From Mesorhizobium hawassense (GTDB lineage Bacteria > Pseudomonadota > Alphaproteobacteria > Rhizobiales > Rhizobiaceae): a DNA stretch of 64,000 nucleotides. The stretch covers positions 1 to 64,000 of the forward strand of contig NZ_QMBP01000003.1 of assembly GCF_003289945.1 (NCBI RefSeq), in the 5' to 3' direction. Position 1 is the first letter of the stretch; the number at the start of each line of letters is the position of its first letter. Under the pieces are notes generated by a model that had not been told where the DNA came from, did not search any database, and worked only from the letters and a program-made list of their open reading frames with translations. Below are positions 16,933 to 25,480 of this stretch, in pieces. The translations under genes and the position numbers were made by a program.

Positions 16933-18915
16933 GTGGCAAAAGCAGCCAAGACGACAGCCCCGGCGAAAGCAAAGGCCAAGGCCGCCGCCGCAAGCGAGGC
17001 GCCCAAGGCTGCCAAAGCCGCCGCGCCGAGGGCCAAAACGACCGCAAAGGCGGCACCCGCACAGTCAGCCCCGAAGCCGGCCGCTGCCAAGCCCGTGACG
17101 ACAAAGGCCAAGGCGACAACCGCAAAAGCGAACAAGTCGGCACCAGGAAAGGCTGCCGCGAAGACGGCGCCTTCGGCCGATGCCGCCAGGCCTGCCGCGA
17201 AGAGCCTGCCGAAGGCGATCACCGAGCTCACCGTCGGTCTGCCGGAAAAGCCTTGGCTGAAAAGCTATCCGAAGAACATGCCGGCCGAGATCGCAGCCCT
17301 GCCCTACAAGTCCATCGGCGAGTTCCTGGTCGGCGCCTGCAAGCAATTCGCCGTGCGGCCTGCCTTCGTGTGCATGGGCAAGTCGATCACCTATGCCGAG
17401 CTCGAGCGGCTCTCCGCCGCCTTCGGCGCCTATCTGCAGGCGAGAGGCCTGGAGAAAGGCGCGCGTGTGGCGCTGATGATGCCGAACGTGCTGCAGTATC
17501 CGGTGGCGATGATGGCGGTGCTTCGCGCCGGCTACACGGTGGTGAACATCAACCCGCTATACACGCCGCGCGAACTGGAACACCAGCTGAAGGATTCCGG
17601 CGCGCAGGCGATCGTCATCCTCGAAAACTTCGCCGGCTCGCTGCAGGCGGTGATCGCCAGGACGCAGGTGAAGCATGTCATCGTCGCCGCGATGGGCGAC
17701 ATGCTTGGCGGCCTCAAGGGCGCCATCGTCAACCTCGTCGTGCGGCGGGTGAAGAAGATGGTTCCGGCATGGACGCTGCCAGGCCATGTCAAGTTCAATG
17801 CGGTGCTGAAGACCGGCGCGTCGATCGCCTTCAAGCCGCCGGCGGTGTCCGGCGACGACGTCGCATTCCTGCAATATACGGGCGGCACCACCGGCATCTC
17901 GAAGGGCGCGACGCTGCTGCACCGCAACGTGCTCTCGAACGTCGCCCAGAATTCGCTCTGGGTGGAGGACGCCTATACGGTGAAGCCGAAGCCTGCGCAT
18001 ATCAACTTCATCTGCGCGCTGCCGCTCTATCACATCTTCGCGCTGACGGTGAACGCGCTGATGGGCATGCAGCAGGGCGCGCAGAACGTGCTGATCCCCA
18101 ACCCGCGCGACATTCCGGGCTTCGTCAAGGAACTGGCGAAATACCCGATGCACATCTTCCCCGGCCTCAACACGCTATTCAACGCGCTGCTCAACAACGA
18201 GGAGTTCCGCAAGCTGGACTTCAAGCCGCTGATCCTGACGCTGGGCGGCGGCATGGCGGTGCAGAAGGGAGTGGCCGAGCGCTGGAAGGCGCTGACCGGC
18301 TGCCCGGTGAGCGAAGGCTACGGGCTGTCGGAAACCTCGCCGGTGGCGACCGCCAACAAGTTCAGCTCCAGCGACTTCACCGGCACGATCGGCCTGCCGC
18401 TGCCTTCGACCGAGATCGCCATCCGTGACGACGACGGCAACAACGTGCCGCTCGGCGAGGTCGGCGAGATCTGCATCCGCGGCCCGCAGGTGATGGCCGG
18501 CTACTGGAACCGCCCGGACGAGACCGCCAAGGTGATGACCAAGGACGGCTTCTTCAAATCCGGCGACATGGGCTTCATGGACGAGCGCGGTTACACCAAG
18601 ATCGTCGACCGCAAGAAGGACATGATCCTGGTCTCCGGCTTCAACGTCTATCCGAACGAGCTGGAAGAAGTGGTGGCGCACCATCCGGGCGTGCTGGAAG
18701 TGGCGGCGATCGGCGTGCCGGACGAGCACTCCGGCGAAGTGCCTAAATTGTTCGTGGTGAGGAAGGATCCGGCGCTCACCATCGAGACCCTGATGGCCTA
18801 TTGCCGCGAGAACCTGACCGGCTACAAGCGGCCGAGATTCATCGAGTTCCGCACCGAACTGCCGAAGACGCCGGTCGGCAAGATCCTGCGACGAGCGCTG
18901 CGGGACCAGGCTTGA
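16933..18915 (+). CDS. Long-chain/dicarboxylate acyl-CoA ligase with Lys/Ala-rich N-terminal tail
   Basis: An adenylate-forming ligase that makes acyl-CoA from a carboxylic acid, ATP and CoA. From the GTG at 16933 it has 660 residues, about 100 more than FadD or PimA. Residues 2-95 are a low-complexity tail rich in Ala, Lys, Pro and Thr, like histone H1 C-terminal tails (KAKAKAAAASEAPKAAKAAA). The ligase core follows: YTGGTTGISKGA near 315 (P-loop), GYGLSETSP near 463, and KIVDRKKDMILVSGFNVYP near 555 with the C-terminal Lys in TPVGKILRRALRD. It is coupled to the methyltransferase downstream. The acyl substrate is unknown. Confidence 0.92.
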   Translation: MAKAAKTTAPAKAKAKAAAASEAPKAAKAAAPRAKTTAKAAPAQSAPKPAAAKPVTTKAKATTAKANKSAPGKAAAKTAPSADAARPAAKSLPKAITELTVGLPEKPWLKSYPKNMPAEIAALPYKSIGEFLVGACKQFAVRPAFVCMGKSITYAELERLSAAFGAYLQARGLEKGARVALMMPNVLQYPVAMMAVLRAGYTVVNINPLYTPRELEHQLKDSGAQAIVILENFAGSLQAVIARTQVKHVIVAAMGDMLGGLKGAIVNLVVRRVKKMVPAWTLPGHVKFNAVLKTGASIAFKPPAVSGDDVAFLQYTGGTTGISKGATLLHRNVLSNVAQNSLWVEDAYTVKPKPAHINFICALPLYHIFALTVNALMGMQQGAQNVLIPNPRDIPGFVKELAKYPMHIFPGLNTLFNALLNNEEFRKLDFKPLILTLGGGMAVQKGVAERWKALTGCPVSEGYGLSETSPVATANKFSSSDFTGTIGLPLPSTEIAIRDDDGNNVPLGEVGEICIRGPQVMAGYWNRPDETAKVMTKDGFFKSGDMGFMDERGYTKIVDRKKDMILVSGFNVYPNELEEVVAHHPGVLEVAAIGVPDEHSGEVPKLFVVRKDPALTIETLMAYCRENLTGYKRPRFIEFRTELPKTPVGKILRRALRDQA

Positions 18916-19616
18916 ACGAACCTTCGCTGGCAACGCGGAAGCGAACGCGGCTCGATCCGGCGGACTTCATCCGGGCAAACATGCGGCTGACGCCGGTGCC
19001 ATCGCTGCCGGAGATCAGGCTCTATTTGGCGCATCCCGGCAGCGGGCTGCGGCGGCTGCTCGAACCGGACGACGATGGCGACGAAAGCGGCGCCGAACCG
19101 CAGCCGCCCTACTGGGCCTATGCCTGGGCCGGCGGCGCGGTGCTGGCGCGCTATATTTTCGACCGTCCGTCGATCGTTGCCAGCAAACGGGTGCTCGATC
19201 TCGGCGCCGGCTCGGGGCTGGTCGGCATCGCCGCGCTGAAAGCCGGCGCGCGCGAAGTGATCGCCGCGGAGGTCGACCGCAACGGCGTCGCGGCGCTCCG
19301 CCTCAACGCGGAGGCCAACGGCGTCGCCATCAAGATATGCGACGAGGACGTCACCGCCGGTCCGCCGCCGGCGGTCGACCTGGTGCTCGCCGGCGACGTC
19401 TTCTACGCGCAGGACGTGGGGCAGCGGATGGTGCCGTTTCTCGACCGCTGCCTGGCCGCAGGCATCGGCGTGCTGGTCGGCGATCCCGGCCGCGCCTGGC
19501 TGCCGAGGGCACGGCTTTGCCTGCTCGGCGAACATCAGGTGCCGGATGTCGGCGGAAACGGCGGCGGCGAGCCGAAGCCGAGCGCGGTGTTCGCTTTTGT
19601 GCCCGACAATCGCTGA
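18912..19616 (+). CDS. SAM-dependent methyltransferase, ETF-beta lysine methyltransferase-like
   Basis: A seven-beta-strand methyltransferase of 234 residues. PYWAYAWAGGAVLARYI, VLDLGAGSGLVGIAALKAGA (SAM-binding motif I) and VLAGDVFYAQDVGQRM fit the ETFB-KMT (METTL20) family, whose members, including an Agrobacterium protein, methylate lysines of electron transfer flavoprotein beta; PrmA-like annotation is the alternative. The start is taken as TTG at 18912, overlapping the ligase stop as TTGA, so translation is coupled. The pairing with an acyl-CoA ligase fits control of fatty-acid oxidation, which feeds electrons to ETF. Confidence 0.75.
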   Translation: MNEPSLATRKRTRLDPADFIRANMRLTPVPSLPEIRLYLAHPGSGLRRLLEPDDDGDESGAEPQPPYWAYAWAGGAVLARYIFDRPSIVASKRVLDLGAGSGLVGIAALKAGAREVIAAEVDRNGVAALRLNAEANGVAIKICDEDVTAGPPPAVDLVLAGDVFYAQDVGQRMVPFLDRCLAAGIGVLVGDPGRAWLPRARLCLLGEHQVPDVGGNGGGEPKPSAVFAFVPDNR

Positions 19617-19877
19617 CACAAATCTCAAGAACCGATCGCTGGCCGATTTTCGACCCTTTGCAGACGGTGCTGCCGGAGCTATTGTCCGGCGGCGGGATCA
19701 AAGGCCGTAAAGCGTCCGGATAAACGGCGCATCGCCTTGCCGCACAAATCTCCAACCTCGTGCCAATTGACATAGCAGCTTCGCGAGCTGCGCTTGAGCT
19801 TGATCAACACCCCTGCAGACCCAGAACTGTTTTCGAAATTTCGTTCGCCCCGTCGAGGTTCCGGCAATCCAGAGCCT

Positions 19878-20881
19878 ATGACCAACCCAGTTTGGACGTG
19901 GGCAGTTGAGCACCGCCTCACCGCCTACGGTCTGAACAAAGCGTTCGGCGGTCCACATTCCAAGGATGCAGGGCCGTGCTGGAGCTTCGGCCGGTACGGG
20001 CGTACCGAAACGCTGTTGCCGGACGGTCGCCTGATCCGGATCGGCGGGGAATATGAAGATTGGTACGATCCGGACTTCTACATCTACAATAATGTGATCG
20101 TGACCGACGCGGCGGGGCGCACCGAGATTTTTGGCTACTCGGATAGAGTTTTCCCACCCACCGATTTCCACACGGCAAATCTCGTGGACGACCGTATCAT
20201 CATGATCGGCAATCTATCCTATTGGTTCGCCCGCGCGGAGAAGGTGCAAATGCTGATGCTCGATACGACGAGCTATGGCATCAGCCGCTTCGACACGAGC
20301 GGCGAGGCACCGCCGTGGGTTTTCAAGCATTCTTCGGAACTCGTGGAGAACGGCCGCGCGATCCTGGTTCGCGGCGGGCTCATCTGCGGGCCGCAGTGGC
20401 CCGTAACGGTCGAGAACATTGATGATTGGCGCCTGGACCTCGATACGGGTCGCTGGGAACGACTTACCAGGCGACCCTGGCGGCGATTCGCATTCGTTCG
20501 CGCCGATGGCATGCCCAACCATCTCCATTGGCTTGGCAGGCTCCTAAAGGATCGCGCCAGGGCAGAAGCGAGGACAAGAGCGGTTTTCGAGCCGAGCGCC
20601 TTCGCGATCTCGGTGCCAACCCGCGACTGGATCTGCTCGAAACGTTGTACACGCCCGACATACCTCACATGAAGATGCCGGAAATTGTCGACGAGCATCG
20701 CGTCCATCGCGTTTGCGTCGAGGGCGTCACCGTGCGCTATGTCGAGGGAAGAGGCGACATAAAGCTCACGGTGGAAGGCGTCCTTCCGAGTCAGACTGTC
20801 GAGACGATCCGTTTGGACCTGCTGGCCAAACTGCAGGCGGTCGAGAATGCGCCGATCGACTGTATCAGAGTGACGGTGTGA
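19878..20881 (+). pseudogene. Kelch-like repeat protein, apparently frameshifted
   Basis: Frame 1 runs from about 19878 (MTNPVWTW; the frame is open from 19794) to a stop at 20672. It contains beta-propeller-like segments such as LLPDGRLIRIGGEYEDWYD, FPPTDFHTANLVDDRIIMIG and WRLDLDTGRWERLTRRPW, resembling kelch motifs. After about 20560-20590 the sense-like sequence continues in the -1 frame (DLGANPRLDLLETLYTPDIP ... VTVRYVEGRGDIKLTVEG) to a stop at 20881. One lost base would explain this. It may be a decayed gene or a sequencing error; two separate short genes are less likely. The region is less GC-rich than its neighbours, which hints at acquired DNA. Confidence 0.6.
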
Positions 20882-20911
20882 TGGCCGCGAGCCGTCCGGT
20901 GCCTTCGGTCC

Positions 20912-21634
20912 TCAGATGGTCTCCTTGACCCGCGCGGCGAGAAAATCCGGCAGGTCGGCGACCGACTCCAGGATGATGTCCGCCATCGGAGCGAGCGAGT
21001 CGCGCGTGCCTGTTCCGGACAACACGCCGACCGCCAGGCCGCAGCCGCCGGCGCGCGCCATTTCGAGGTCGTGGCGGTTGTCGCCGACCATGGCGATCTC
21101 GCCTGGTCTCAGCCCGGTCAGATCGCAGAAGGCGACGACCGTGTCGGGCGCGGGCTTCGGATTGGCCACCGCGTCATAGCCGAAAGCGGCATCGAAGAGC
21201 TGCGCGACACCGAGCGTGGCGAGCGTCTTCTCTGCGCCGCTGGTGGAATCATTGGTGGCGACGCCCATGCGGTAGGCGCGCTTGTGCAGCGCGCGCAGCG
21301 AATCGAGGACGCCGGGAAGCGCTACCGCCATCGAGGAGCCCTGCACCGAGGTGATTTCGTTGAAGCGCGAAACCGCCAGCAACTGATCCTCGTTGGACAG
21401 GCGCGGGAACCAAAGCTCGACGACATCCATGTTCGAGCCGGACGCGAAGATCGAATCGGGCTTGAAGCGCTTGGTGGCGAAGTCGAAGCCGGCGGCCGCA
21501 AGCAGCCTGTCGGCCTTCCAGCGGTCACCCTCGGCGGCGTCCATGGCCATGAAGTCGGCGATGCCGAGCCAGGTTGCATTGAAATCGACAAGCGTCCCGT
21601 CCTTGTCGAAGAGAATTCCCTTGATGTCTGCCAA
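20912..21634 (-). CDS. HAD-superfamily hydrolase, phosphoglycolate phosphatase-like
   Basis: A 240-residue HAD phosphatase. Motif I is ILFDKDGTLVDF with the nucleophile Asp near residue 10, motif II VATNDST, and motif IV AMVGDNRHDLEMARAGG. The cap insert between motifs I and II is alpha-helical, as in Gph. It starts 5 bases after the pgi stop on the same strand, so the pair is an operon. Substrate could be phosphoglycolate or a sugar phosphate related to the isomerase reaction. Converges with the kelch-like gene. Confidence 0.9.
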   Translation of the reverse strand: MADIKGILFDKDGTLVDFNATWLGIADFMAMDAAEGDRWKADRLLAAAGFDFATKRFKPDSIFASGSNMDVVELWFPRLSNEDQLLAVSRFNEITSVQGSSMAVALPGVLDSLRALHKRAYRMGVATNDSTSGAEKTLATLGVAQLFDAAFGYDAVANPKPAPDTVVAFCDLTGLRPGEIAMVGDNRHDLEMARAGGCGLAVGVLSGTGTRDSLAPMADIILESVADLPDFLAARVKETI

Positions 21635-21639
21635 TCCTT

Positions 21640-23283
21640 TTACTCCGAACCGCGCAAGTGCTGGATGTGTCCCACCAGACCGGCAGTCGAGGCGTCGCGT
21701 TTTGCGGCAGTCTCCTTGCCCTCAACGACAGGCAGCAGGCCTGTCGCCAATTCCTTACCCAACTCAACACCCCATTGGTCGAAGGAATTGATGTTGAACA
21801 GCGTGCCCTCGACGAAGACGCGATGTTCGTAAAGCGCGATAAGCCGACCCAGCGTGCGCGGATCGAGCTTGCGGTAGAGGATGGTCAGCGAGGGGCGGTT
21901 GCCCGAGAAGACGCGGTGCGGCGCGATACGATCGACCTCGGCCGGGTTCATGCCCTTGGCCAGCATCTGCGCACGCGCCTCTTCCAGCGTGCGGCCCTTC
22001 ATGAAGGCCTCCGACTGTGCCAGGCAGTTGGCGAGCAGAAGGTCGTGCTGGTGCTTCAGTTCGGACTCGTGGCCGACCGCGGCGGCGAGGAACTCGACCG
22101 GGATGAAGTCGGTGCCCTGGTGCAGGAGCTGGAAGAAGGCATGCTGGCCGTTGGTGCCGGGCTCGCCCCAGACCAGCGGGCCGGTGGGCGTGGCGACCGC
22201 TGTGCCGTCCAGCATGATACTCTTGCCGTTCGATTCCATGTCGAGCTGCTGCAGATAGGCCGGCAGGCGCGACAGGCGCTGGTCGTAGGGGATGACCGCG
22301 CGGGCCGGATACTTGCAGACGACGCGGTGCCACCAGCCGATCAGCCCCAACAGCACCGGCAGGTTCTTTTGCAGCGGTGCCGAGCGGAAATGCTCGTCCA
22401 TCTCATGCGCGCCGTCGAGGAAGGCGCGGAAGTTGCGCGGGCCGACGGAAATCATCACCGGCAGGCCGATGGCGCTCCACACCGAGTAGCGGCCGCCGAC
22501 CCAGTCCCAGAAACCGAAGACGCGGTCCTGTTCGATGCCGAACTTCGCCACGAGGTCAAGCGCGGTCGAGACGGCGGCGAAGTGCTTGCCGACAGCGTCC
22601 TTGCCGAGCGCCTTCTGCACCCAGTCGCGCGCCGTCTGCGCATTGGTCATCGTTTCGACCGTGGTGAAGGTCTTGGAGGCGATGATGAACAGCGTCGTTT
22701 CCGCGGACAGGCCCTTCAGCGTGTCATGGATATGGGCGCCGTCGACATTGGAGACGTAATGCGCACGCGGCCCGTCATGGTAGGGCGCCAGCGCCAGCGT
22801 CACCATCGCCGGGCCGAGGTCCGAGCCGCCGATGCCGATGTTGACGATGTCGGTGATCTTCTTGCCGGTGGCGCCGGCGGCCTTGCCGGAGCGGATGGCG
22901 TCGGCGAAGGCGCCCATGGCGTCGAGCACGGCAATCACATCGGCCTTGGTATCCTGGCCGTCGACGATGACGCTCTTGCCGGTCAGGTTGCGCAGCGCGG
23001 TGTGCAGCACGGCGCGGTTTTCGGTGATGTTGATCTTCTTGCCTTCGAACATCGCGGCGCGACGGCCTTCGAGGTCGGCGGCGCCCGCGAGCTTTTCCAG
23101 CATCGCCATCGTGTTCGCGTCGACCGCGCATTTCGACCAGTCGAGCAGAAGGTCGCCGTCGGTGGCGGAGAATGTCTCGAAGCGCTTGGGATCGGCGGCG
23201 AAGGCCTCGCGCATCGAGCCCTTGGCCGCCGCGCGTTGATCACGCAACGCGGCAAGTTGCTTGTCGAAGGAAGACTGGTCCAC
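21640..23283 (-). CDS. pgi: Glucose-6-phosphate isomerase
   Basis: A 547-residue protein with the full length of bacterial Pgi, which interconverts glucose 6-phosphate and fructose 6-phosphate in the cytosol. Signatures present are [13 protein letters not shown] near residue 150, [35 protein letters not shown], and near the C-terminus [15 protein letters not shown] with the active-site Lys. The start ATG lies 12 bases after a GGAG-containing stretch. Co-transcribed with the HAD phosphatase. Confidence 0.97.
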   Translation of the reverse strand: MDQSSFDKQLAALRDQRAAAKGSMREAFAADPKRFETFSATDGDLLLDWSKCAVDANTMAMLEKLAGAADLEGRRAAMFEGKKINITENRAVLHTALRNLTGKSVIVDGQDTKADVIAVLDAMGAFADAIRSGKAAGATGKKITDIVNIGIGGSDLGPAMVTLALAPYHDGPRAHYVSNVDGAHIHDTLKGLSAETTLFIIASKTFTTVETMTNAQTARDWVQKALGKDAVGKHFAAVSTALDLVAKFGIEQDRVFGFWDWVGGRYSVWSAIGLPVMISVGPRNFRAFLDGAHEMDEHFRSAPLQKNLPVLLGLIGWWHRVVCKYPARAVIPYDQRLSRLPAYLQQLDMESNGKSIMLDGTAVATPTGPLVWGEPGTNGQHAFFQLLHQGTDFIPVEFLAAAVGHESELKHQHDLLLANCLAQSEAFMKGRTLEEARAQMLAKGMNPAEVDRIAPHRVFSGNRPSLTILYRKLDPRTLGRLIALYEHRVFVEGTLFNINSFDQWGVELGKELATGLLPVVEGKETAAKRDASTAGLVGHIQHLRGSE

Positions 23284-23477
23284 TGGCGGGCTCCTGGCGG
23301 GTTTTTAGACCATTTTAACAGGCCGGATGTTTCCGGCGCGTGTCGCGCAACACTCTATCTAGCCGAATTCCATTTCATTCAAGCGCGGCTTTGCCGCATT
23401 GCATCACGCTTTGCTGAGGGGTGGTGTTGGACGGTGAGGACGCGGGAATTTCGCTGCGAGGGTGTGCCGTGCGGTAT

Positions 23478-23657
23478 GGGCGACGACGCTGCGCGTCGCG
23501 CCTAGGGATGGTGCCGCGACGATGCTTCGCATCGCGCTTAGACGCGGGGCGACGCTGCTCCAGCATCGCGCCTTGAGGCGGTGCCGCGACGATGCTTCGC
23601 ATCGCGCTTAGATGCTGCGTGGCGCGGGCGACGATCCTGGCGCATCGCGCCTGATAG
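23478..23657. repeat. Cluster of five alternating palindromic repeat units
   Basis: Two identical 33-base B units occur at 23510-23542 and 23580-23612, exactly 70 bases apart. Each contains CGATGC-TTC-GCATCG, a 6-base stem with a 3-base loop that extends further past a bulged A. Three diverged A units (GGGCGACG...GCGCCT) lie at about 23478-23506, 23546-23578 and 23627-23657, giving the order A-B-A-B-A. The whole looks like a tandem REP-type array that would fold into serial hairpins in either transcript. Confidence 0.75.
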
Positions 23658-23728
23658 ATCACTGGCATAAATCCCAGCGATCAGAAAAATTGATTGGCGC
23701 AACCCCTTATGCCACCCATACACTCCAC

Positions 23729-23740
23729 TGGTCCAGCCAA
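23729..23740. promoter_or_regulatory. Shared motif TTGGCTGGACCA upstream of the MocR gene
   Basis: On the minus strand the sequence is TTGGCTGGACCA, 11 of 12 identical to TTGGCTGGCCCA at 25356-25367 in front of the MttB-family gene. A further CAGCTGGCC lies 10 bases downstream. A MocR-family activator usually binds its own promoter and that of the adjacent target gene, so this is a candidate binding site. Confidence 0.45.
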
Positions 23741-23774
23741 GTGAAAACAGCTGGCCATCCGAGGATGATTTCCC

Positions 23775-25268
23775 ATGCCACAGCGCAATGACACGGCCAT
23801 ATGGTCCGGCCTGTTCCGGATTTCGGCTGAATCCGGCCAAACCCTCCAGGCACAGATCCGCCAGGCGATCGTCGCGGCCATTCTCGACCGACAAATCGCC
23901 GCTTCGATGCCGCTGCCGTCGTGCCGGATTCTCGCGGAAAAACTCGGGGTTGCCCGCGGTACCGTGGTGCTTGCATTCCAGCAACTGGTCGACCAGGGTT
24001 TTCTCGTAGCCCGCGAGCGGCGCGGCCATTTCGTCAACCCCGACGTGCTGGCCACTCCCGCCAAGCCGCACCAGAAGGCGCCGGACCAGCAGAACGAGAT
24101 CGACTGGAAGGCGCGCCGGCAGATCGCCGCCAGCGACATGCCGCCGCCGGCCAAGCACGACAACTGGATCAAGTCCTCCTACCCGTTCGTCTACGGCCAG
24201 TTCGATCCGGCGCTGTTTCCGACCGCTGAATGGCGCGAGTGCAACCGCATGGCGCTTGCAGTGCTCGAAATCCGCAACTGGGCGTCCGACATGGTCGACC
24301 GCGACGATCCGCTGCTGATCGAGCAGATCCAGGCCAGGCTTCTGCCGCGCCGCGGCATCTTCGCCAATCCGGACGAGATCATCGTGACACTCGGCGCGCA
24401 GAACGCGCTTTACATGCTTGCCTCGCTGCTGATGACCAAGGGTTCGAAGGTGGCTATGGAAGACCCGGGCTATCCCGATGCCCGCTCGATCTTCCGGCTC
24501 GCCGGCGCCGATATCCAGCCGGTTCCGGTCGATCAGTCGGGCATAGTAACGTCTTCTATTCCCAGCGATTCCGGCTTCGTCTTCGTCACGCCCAGCCACC
24601 ACTGCCCGACCATGGTGCCGCTGTCGGCCGAGCGGCGGCAGGACCTTTTGGCGCGCGCCAACCGCAACAACCAGATCATCATCGAGGACGGCTATGACAG
24701 CCAGTTGCTCGACGAGGCGCCGCAGCAGGCGCTGAAGAGTCTCGATCGCTCGGGCCGCGTCATCTATGTCGGCTCGATGTCGAAGACGCTGGCTCCGGGT
24801 CTGAGGCTTGGCTACATCGTCGCCTCGGCCGGGCTGATCGCCGAGCTTCGGGCGCTGCGCCGCTTCATGCTCAGGCACCCGCCGGCGAACAATCAGCGCG
24901 CCGTGGCGCTGTTCCTGTCGTTGGGTCACCACGAGGCGCTGGTGCGCAGGCTTTCCGCGGCCTTCGACGAGCGGCGCAAGCGTCTGGTCCATGCGATTTC
25001 CGCTTTCCTGCCAGAGTGGCGCTCGACCGACTCGGCGGGCGGCACATCGCTTTGGCTGGAAGGGCCACGCGGCACCGATTCACGCGGTCTGGCCGAGGCG
25101 GCTGCTTCGCGCAGCGTCATCATCGAACCCGGCGACCGGTTCTTCGACCGCAGCGAAAAGCCCTCTCGTTTCATGCGCTTGGGCATTTCCTCGATCTCGC
25201 TGCAGCATATCGAGCCGGGCATCCGCGAACTCGCCACCGCCGCCGGTCGCAGGCCCGCGGCCGCCTGA
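23775..25268 (+). CDS. MocR-type regulator (GntR HTH fused to aminotransferase domain)
   Basis: A 497-residue one-component regulator. Residues 1-80 are a GntR winged helix (QTLQAQIRQAIVAAILDRQ, ILAEKLGVARGTVVLAFQQL, GFLVARERRGHFV). After a linker, the rest is a fold-type I aminotransferase-like domain, with NPDEIIVTLGAQNAL, EDPGYPDAR, and the PLP Lys in GSMSKTLAPGLRLGYIV near residue 336. MocR proteins (GabR, TauR, PdxR) sense amines or PLP adducts. Located upstream of, and in the same direction as, the MttB-family gene, with a terminator between, so it is likely its regulator but not in its operon. Confidence 0.93.
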   Translation: MPQRNDTAIWSGLFRISAESGQTLQAQIRQAIVAAILDRQIAASMPLPSCRILAEKLGVARGTVVLAFQQLVDQGFLVARERRGHFVNPDVLATPAKPHQKAPDQQNEIDWKARRQIAASDMPPPAKHDNWIKSSYPFVYGQFDPALFPTAEWRECNRMALAVLEIRNWASDMVDRDDPLLIEQIQARLLPRRGIFANPDEIIVTLGAQNALYMLASLLMTKGSKVAMEDPGYPDARSIFRLAGADIQPVPVDQSGIVTSSIPSDSGFVFVTPSHHCPTMVPLSAERRQDLLARANRNNQIIIEDGYDSQLLDEAPQQALKSLDRSGRVIYVGSMSKTLAPGLRLGYIVASAGLIAELRALRRFMLRHPPANNQRAVALFLSLGHHEALVRRLSAAFDERRKRLVHAISAFLPEWRSTDSAGGTSLWLEGPRGTDSRGLAEAAASRSVIIEPGDRFFDRSEKPSRFMRLGISSISLQHIEPGIRELATAAGRRPAAA

Positions 25269-25275
25269 CCGCCAC

Positions 25276-25305
25276 AAAAAGAGCCGGCTCTGCGCCGGCT
25301 CTTTT
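25276..25305 (+). terminator. Intrinsic terminator after the MocR gene
   Basis: GAGCCGGC and GCCGGCTC form an 8-base GC-rich stem with loop TCTGC, flanked by A5 on the left and T4 on the right. The symmetry suggests it could work in both directions. Confidence 0.85.
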
Positions 25306-25355
25306 CGTTTTGGCGCGGCTCTCACCGCTTTAGCATTGTGGCATATTCGACGGGA

Positions 25356-25367
25356 TTGGCTGGCCCA
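25356..25367 (+). promoter_or_regulatory. Shared motif TTGGCTGGCCCA upstream of the MttB-family gene
   Basis: Lies 114 bases before the MttB-family start and matches the motif near the MocR promoter (23729-23740, opposite orientation) at 11 of 12 positions. Candidate MocR-regulator site; direct evidence is lacking. Confidence 0.45.
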
Positions 25368-25480
25368 TAGGCTGTACCAATGCCGGCGGCATAGTCGGGG
25401 CCAGAAGGGGACGAAGCAGGCCGATGGTGGACCAACCGCCGCGTCCGCCTCGCAGATAAAGACAAAGGTGGAGTGCTTCC

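Larger units (their letters stand above)
23284..23774. other. Intergenic region with hairpin repeat cluster between pgi and the MocR gene
   Basis: 491 bases without a convincing gene. The left 190 bases hold the pgi leader; 23478-23657 is a cluster of GC-rich hairpin repeats; the right 115 bases are the promoter and operator region of the MocR-type gene, including the motif at 23729-23740. Confidence 0.7.

Noticed and set aside
23478..23657. Repeat cluster as a possible CRISPR array
   Set aside because: Units are palindromic, of two alternating types, and the stretches between them are not unique spacers of constant length; no cas genes nearby.
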